This document shows, one piece after another, positions 33,107-36,859 of a stretch of 36,859 bases of DNA. Origin of the DNA: DTU063 sp001512695 (lineage in GTDB: Bacteria; Bacillota; Thermosediminibacteria; Thermosediminibacterales; Tepidanaerobacteraceae). The translations under genes and the position numbers were made by a program. Position 1 is the stretch's first letter. The number at the start of each line of letters is the position of its first letter. The notes beneath the pieces were generated by a model that saw only the letters and a program-made list of their open reading frames with translations, had not been told where the DNA came from and made no database searches. The stretch spans positions 1 to 36,859 of the forward strand of contig JBASOM010000003.1 in the NCBI GenBank assembly GCA_049658265.1, in the 5' to 3' direction.

Positions 33107-33135
33107 TTGCATTTAAATACACAGAGTGGTAGAAT
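33107..33135 (+). promoter_or_regulatory. Sigma-A promoter for argS
   Basis: TTGCAT (33107-33112), a 17-bp spacer and TAGAAT (33130-33135), about 50 bases before the argS ATG. No T-box or ARG box is visible between them. Confidence 0.6.
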
Positions 33136-33186
33136 TTACTTAATGCAAATTAAGCCTAGCACTATACATTTCAGTAGGAGGATAGT

Positions 33187-34890
33187 ATGAAAGACGTAAA
33201 GACGAAGGTTCAGCAGCGAATAAAAGACCTGCTTGCGGCTGCCTTAAATGAAGCCATTAAGGAAAATGTCATTAATATAGAAGAAATTCCCGACTTTTAC
33301 ATCGAGGTTCCCCAGGACAAGGAACATGGAGATTTTGCGGCAAATATCGCCATGCTGCTTGCGCGGCAGGCAAAAATGCCTCCGAGGAAAATAGCCGAGG
33401 CCATTGCCGAAAGAATAGCTAAGGATCCTCTAATAGAAAAGGTAGAAGTGGCTGGCCCGGGCTTCATCAACTTTTACCTGGCTGTTACCTGGGCAAATGA
33501 AGTGATTTTCGATGTCCTAAAAGAAGGTGCCCGGTACGGATGGCTTCACGGCCAAAAGGGCAAAAAAGTTCAGGTGGAATTTGTAAGCGCAAACCCCACC
33601 GGGCCCATGCACATGGGCAATGCCAGGGGGGCTGCCCTAGGTGATGCCTTGGCAGCAGTCCTTGAAATGGCTGGCCATGATGTGACCCGCGAGTTTTATA
33701 TAAATGATGCCGGCAACCAGATTGAAAACTTCGGCCTGTCACTGGAAGCCCGCTACCTGCAGCTTTTGGGCAGGGAGGGGGAAATCCCCGAAGGCGGCTA
33801 CCACGGGGAAGATATAAAAGAACACATGCAGGAACTCATCGAGCAAGAAGGAGACCGCTTTTTAGACATGGATTCTCCTAGCCGCCGGGCTTACTTTATA
33901 GAATACGCTTTAGAGAAAAATATTCGGCGCATGAAGACCGACCTTGAAAATTTCGGAGTCCACTTTGACGTGTGGTTTTCCGAACAGAGTCTCCACGACT
34001 CGGGCCGAGTAGATGAAGTCATTAAATTACTGACGGACAAAGGATATACCTACGAAAAGGACGGTGCCCTGTGGTTTAAAGCTTCGGAGTTTGGAGCCGT
34101 AAAGGATGAAGTCTTGATTCGGGCAAACGGTCTGCCCACTTACTTTGCCTCTGATATTGCCTATCACAAGGACAAATTCGACAGGGGTTTTGATTTAGTG
34201 ATAGACATATGGGGGGCCGACCACCACGGCCATATCGCCAGGATGAAAGGGGCCCTAAAGGCCCTGGGCTATGACCCGGACAAGCTGGTAATCATCATAA
34301 TGCAGCTGGTCAGGCTCTACCGCAACGGCGAGATAGCCCGGATGTCTAAGCGCACCGGACGGGCGGTGACCCTGGCTGACATTGTAGAAGAGGTAGGCAG
34401 GGATGCTGCGCGCTTCTTCTTTAACCTGCGAAGTGCCGATACACATTTGGACTTTGACCTGGATTTGGCAATAAAGCAATCGGATGACAATCCAGTGTAT
34501 TACGTCCAGTATGCCCATGCCCGCATCTGCAGCATACTGAGACAGGCCCAAGAGCAGGGAATAGAGCTGCCCGACATCGATGGCATGACAATGGAAGAAT
34601 TTCAAAAATATGCAAATATGCTGCTGGAAGAGTCGGAACTGGAGCTGATTAAAAAACTGGCAGATTTTCCCGGTGAAATAAAGCTTGCTGCCGACAATCT
34701 GGCCCCGTACCGCATTACCGTGTACTCGCAGGAGCTGGCAGCCATCTTTCATTCCTTTTACAACAAGTGCCGGGTCCTTACGGATGACGAGAATCTGACA
34801 GCAGCAAGGCTCTTGCTTGTAATGGCTACCCGACAGGTGTTAAGAAATGCCCTTTCTATTTTGGGAATTTCAGCACCCGAACGCATGTAG
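33187..34890 (+). CDS. argS: Arginyl-tRNA synthetase
   Basis: The 567-residue class I synthetase charges tRNA-Arg. The N-terminal Add-1 domain (about 1-110) contains DFYIEVPQDKEHGDFAAN. The HIGH-type signature reads SANPTGPMHMGN (His142 to Asn145), and a KMSK-like element (MSKRTGRAVTLADI) lies near 385. The C-terminal DALR anticodon-binding domain (about 445-567) ends with the usual hydrophobic LLVMATRQVLRNALSILGI and a short tail. The length is normal. AGGAGG lies five bases before the ATG. Confidence 0.96.
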   Translation: MKDVKTKVQQRIKDLLAAALNEAIKENVINIEEIPDFYIEVPQDKEHGDFAANIAMLLARQAKMPPRKIAEAIAERIAKDPLIEKVEVAGPGFINFYLAVTWANEVIFDVLKEGARYGWLHGQKGKKVQVEFVSANPTGPMHMGNARGAALGDALAAVLEMAGHDVTREFYINDAGNQIENFGLSLEARYLQLLGREGEIPEGGYHGEDIKEHMQELIEQEGDRFLDMDSPSRRAYFIEYALEKNIRRMKTDLENFGVHFDVWFSEQSLHDSGRVDEVIKLLTDKGYTYEKDGALWFKASEFGAVKDEVLIRANGLPTYFASDIAYHKDKFDRGFDLVIDIWGADHHGHIARMKGALKALGYDPDKLVIIIMQLVRLYRNGEIARMSKRTGRAVTLADIVEEVGRDAARFFFNLRSADTHLDFDLDLAIKQSDDNPVYYVQYAHARICSILRQAQEQGIELPDIDGMTMEEFQKYANMLLEESELELIKKLADFPGEIKLAADNLAPYRITVYSQELAAIFHSFYNKCRVLTDDENLTAARLLLVMATRQVLRNALSILGISAPERM

Positions 34891-35091
34891 TCCTTCCAGG
34901 AATTACATTACAATAAATGGATAAAATATCCGTATAAAGAAGGAATTTGAACTTTTGACGAGAATATATTATTGTTAGATGCTTTATTTTAGAAAATAGG
35001 GATAAAGGGAAAAAGCATATAGAAAAGAAAGACCCTATAGAACTTGAGCAAAGAAGGGTTCAAACCCTGAAGAAAGGGAGGTTTTCCGGTC

Positions 35092-35733
35092 GTGAAAATT
35101 CGATGGCTCGGCCATGCTTGTTTTTTGTTAGAATCACAAGATGGCACCAAGATCGTCACCGACCCCTTTGACGGAAGTGTTGGCTATAAGATACCGATGT
35201 TGGAAGCAGATATAGTTACAGTAAGTCATGATCATTACGACCACAATTATGTGGAAGGCGTTCAAGGTGACCCCCAGATTATTAAATCTGCGGGAGAGTT
35301 TAATATTGACAATATCAGGATAAAAGGGGTCCCTGCTTACCACGACGAAGTCAAGGGAGCAAAACGCGGTCCCAATATAATTTACAACTTTGACATTGAC
35401 GGCATTAAGGTATGTCATGTGGGTGATTTGGGGCATCTGCTGTCAAAAACCCAACTGGAGGAAATAGGCGATGTGGACGTACTGCTGATTCCGGTTGGCG
35501 GCACATTCACCTTAGATGCGGAGGGGGCCGCTGCAGCCATAGAACAGTTCTCTCCCAAAATCATAATCCCCATGCACTTTAAGACGCCGGCCGTCAGCAT
35601 GCCCATTGATCCGGTAGACATTTTCTTGGAGAAAATGGGATACGGGGAGCAGCTGGACTCTGATACCATAGAAATTACAGCTGCAGATTTTGGAGAAGAG
35701 CCCCGCATAATAGTATTAAACTACGAGGATTAA
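35092..35733 (+). CDS. UPF0173 metal-dependent hydrolase
   Basis: The 213-residue protein is of the metallo-beta-lactamase fold. The metal motif HxHxDH reads SHDHYDHN (His46, His48, Asp50, His51). Further ligands are in PAYHDE and VGDLGH, and the C-terminal His in IPMHFKTP. It opens MKIRWLGHACFLLE, characteristic of UPF0173 (YtkL-like). The substrate is unknown. The GTG start follows GGGAGG by ten bases. It lies 201 bp after argS and is closed by a 13-bp hairpin, so it is probably its own unit. Confidence 0.9.
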   Translation: MKIRWLGHACFLLESQDGTKIVTDPFDGSVGYKIPMLEADIVTVSHDHYDHNYVEGVQGDPQIIKSAGEFNIDNIRIKGVPAYHDEVKGAKRGPNIIYNFDIDGIKVCHVGDLGHLLSKTQLEEIGDVDVLLIPVGGTFTLDAEGAAAAIEQFSPKIIIPMHFKTPAVSMPIDPVDIFLEKMGYGEQLDSDTIEITAADFGEEPRIIVLNYED

Positions 35734-35747
35734 ATGACTGACGAACA

Positions 35748-35783
35748 ATTCCCCCAAAGGACAATGCCTTTGGGGGAATCTTG
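35748..35783 (+). terminator. 13-bp hairpin after UPF0173 gene
   Basis: A perfect 13-bp inverted repeat (arms 35748-35760 and 35767-35779, core CCCCCAAAGG/CCTTTGGGGG) with a six-base loop. The downstream sequence CTTGTAATT lacks a proper T run, so termination may be partial. Confidence 0.6.
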
Positions 35784-35815
35784 TAATTAGATAAATTGCA
35801 GCAGGAGGAAGCTCG

Positions 35816-36859
35816 ATGAAAAAGTACACTTTCCTCAGTTTAACGTTAATTATCCTGTCCCTATTAATTTTTCCGGCCGTTGCAAAAGCTGACACCGATA
35901 GTAATGTTGTCTTTACCCTGGACAACCTAGTATCTAAGGTCACGGTGAGTTTTGAAAGCGACGGTTACGAGAATTACTACACAAAATATACAGCAAAAAG
36001 CCCAGCGGTATTAAGGCTCGACAAGCCTTCTAATTTGGCATATATCGACGTTTATAAAGTAGACACTGCCGAGATGATAAATCCCAATCAATACTTGTAC
36101 GGCAGCGCAGAGCGGACACCTTTAAAATGGGATGACATAACATATTTGGTCACCTTATACAATGATGAATTAGAGGAAATTGGCACCATTGAAGTAAAAG
36201 ATCACCCGAGTGTCAGGAATTACGAAATAATATCGGGATACATAGCTTTAACCGAACCGGGGCTGTACCTTGTTTCAAGTACCGCCTGGGCCGCTGCATC
36301 CGATATATATCTTTTAGAGATCTTAGACAGCAGGGGCAACCCGGCAAAAGGAGCTGACAGGGTTTCTTACAAAATCATAGGCCTTGACAACTTTGCTATC
36401 CAAAAGAGGTATACACCGGGTCGGTTTAATGATGTCAGCGAAAACTCCTGGTATGCCAAGGCTGTCGCCGGCTGCTATGAACTTGGCCTCATAGAAGGCA
36501 AGGGCGGCGGCAAAATTGACCCCCAGGGCAGCATTTCCGTCGCCGAAGCTTTGACTATAGCAGCCCGGGCAAACAAGATATACTACGGTGAAGGCCCGGA
36601 AATAGAACAGACCGGCTCCAACTGGTACGACGGAGCCGTCTATTACGCCATAAGCAGGCGAATCATCTACGGCGATGAATTTAGGGTGCTCACGCGGCCT
36701 GCAAGTAGGGCAGAACTAGCCTATATCTTCGCAAATGCCCTGCCCGACAGCGAGTATAAACAAAAAAATAACATTTCAAGGCTTCCCGATGTAAACTCCG
36801 AGACGAACTATAGTCATGAAATTTTCAAGCTTTACAATGCCGGCATACTCACCGGCCAG
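35816..36859 (+). CDS. SLH-domain surface protein (3' partial)
   Basis: ATG at 35816 follows GGAGGA by seven bases and opens a signal peptide (KKYTFLSLTLIILSLLIFPAVAKA, cleavage near residue 25). The frame is open for 348 codons to the window edge. The mature N-terminal part (about 26-195) is beta-rich and of unknown fold (VVFTLDNLVSKVTVSFESD, EPGLYLVSSTAWA). SLH domains follow: one near 203-255 (FNDVSENSWYAKAVAGCYELGLIEG), a second near 262-315 (SNWYDGAVYYAISRRIIYG...SRAELAYIFANAL), and the beginning of a third (LPDVNSETNYSHEIFKLYNAGILTG). Probably cell-wall-anchored like the SLH protein at 3151-4665, though the N-terminal regions look different. Confidence 0.85.
   Translation, partial: MKKYTFLSLTLIILSLLIFPAVAKADTDSNVVFTLDNLVSKVTVSFESDGYENYYTKYTAKSPAVLRLDKPSNLAYIDVYKVDTAEMINPNQYLYGSAERTPLKWDDITYLVTLYNDELEEIGTIEVKDHPSVRNYEIISGYIALTEPGLYLVSSTAWAAASDIYLLEILDSRGNPAKGADRVSYKIIGLDNFAIQKRYTPGRFNDVSENSWYAKAVAGCYELGLIEGKGGGKIDPQGSISVAEALTIAARANKIYYGEGPEIEQTGSNWYDGAVYYAISRRIIYGDEFRVLTRPASRAELAYIFANALPDSEYKQKNNISRLPDVNSETNYSHEIFKLYNAGILTGQ

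Noticed and set aside
35053..35070. tRNA T-arm-like sequence (GGGTTCAAACCC)
   Set aside because: No acceptor, D or anticodon arms can be built around it; it is a chance palindrome upstream of the UPF0173 gene.

Overview
The window looks like chromosomal DNA of an anaerobic, endospore-forming Clostridia-type Firmicute. Supporting evidence is a Ger-type germinant receptor operon, spoIIR, an alpha/beta-type small acid-soluble spore protein, S-layer-homology (SLH) surface proteins, Firmicutes-type sigma-A promoters, strong Shine-Dalgarno sites and a PyrR attenuator. A thermophilic relative of Thermosediminibacterales or Thermoanaerobacterales is my guess from protein style, not something proven here. 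I see no insertion sequence, prophage, CRISPR array, tRNA or rRNA.

Layout. 1-4665 (+): three consecutive genes for exported surface proteins (an IPT/TIG plus fibronectin-III protein cut by the window edge, an unrecognised secreted protein, and a three-SLH protein). 4666-5042: a convergent intergenic region bounded by terminators and carrying three perfect DnaA boxes. 5043-6877 (-): the UPF0210 and ACT-domain (UPF0237-like) pair, behind a good sigma-A promoter. 7092-7571 (+): a DUF456 membrane protein. 7682-9034 (-): a radical SAM protein with promoter and palindromic operator. 9233-14234 (+): sporulation and germination block (small CLC_0170-like membrane protein, GerA/GerB/GerC subunits, SpoIIR with a sigma-F-like promoter). 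14433-16323 (+): an Orn/Lys/Arg-decarboxylase-family enzyme and a SASP. 16436-19791 (-): a membrane-bound uptake [NiFe]-hydrogenase operon (small subunit, large subunit, cytochrome b). 20088-23457 (+): a peptidoglycan-binding/beta-propeller protein, glutamate racemase and L-asparaginase.

23454-32699 (+) is the de novo UMP pathway: promoter, PyrR-type leader, pyrB, pyrC, carB, pyrK, pyrD, pyrF, pyrE. Together these convert carbamoyl phosphate and aspartate to UMP. Three things are unusual. carA is missing between pyrC and carB. carB has its own promoter overlapped by three ARG-box-like operators, which suggests arginine control of carbamoyl-phosphate supply. A shared repeat sits exactly at the stop codons of carB and pyrD. 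After the pyr genes come a small holin-like protein whose ribosome site lies in a terminator hairpin, argS, a UPF0173 hydrolase, and a second SLH protein cut by the right edge.

No wholly new multi-gene system is evident. The strongest leads are the DnaA-box cluster far from any dnaA gene, the ArgR-like control of carB inside a PyrR-controlled operon, the repeat at pyr gene ends, the hydrogenase small subunit with Asp in place of a proximal-cluster Cys plus a 91-residue charged tail, and the uncharacterised UPF0210/ACT pair.
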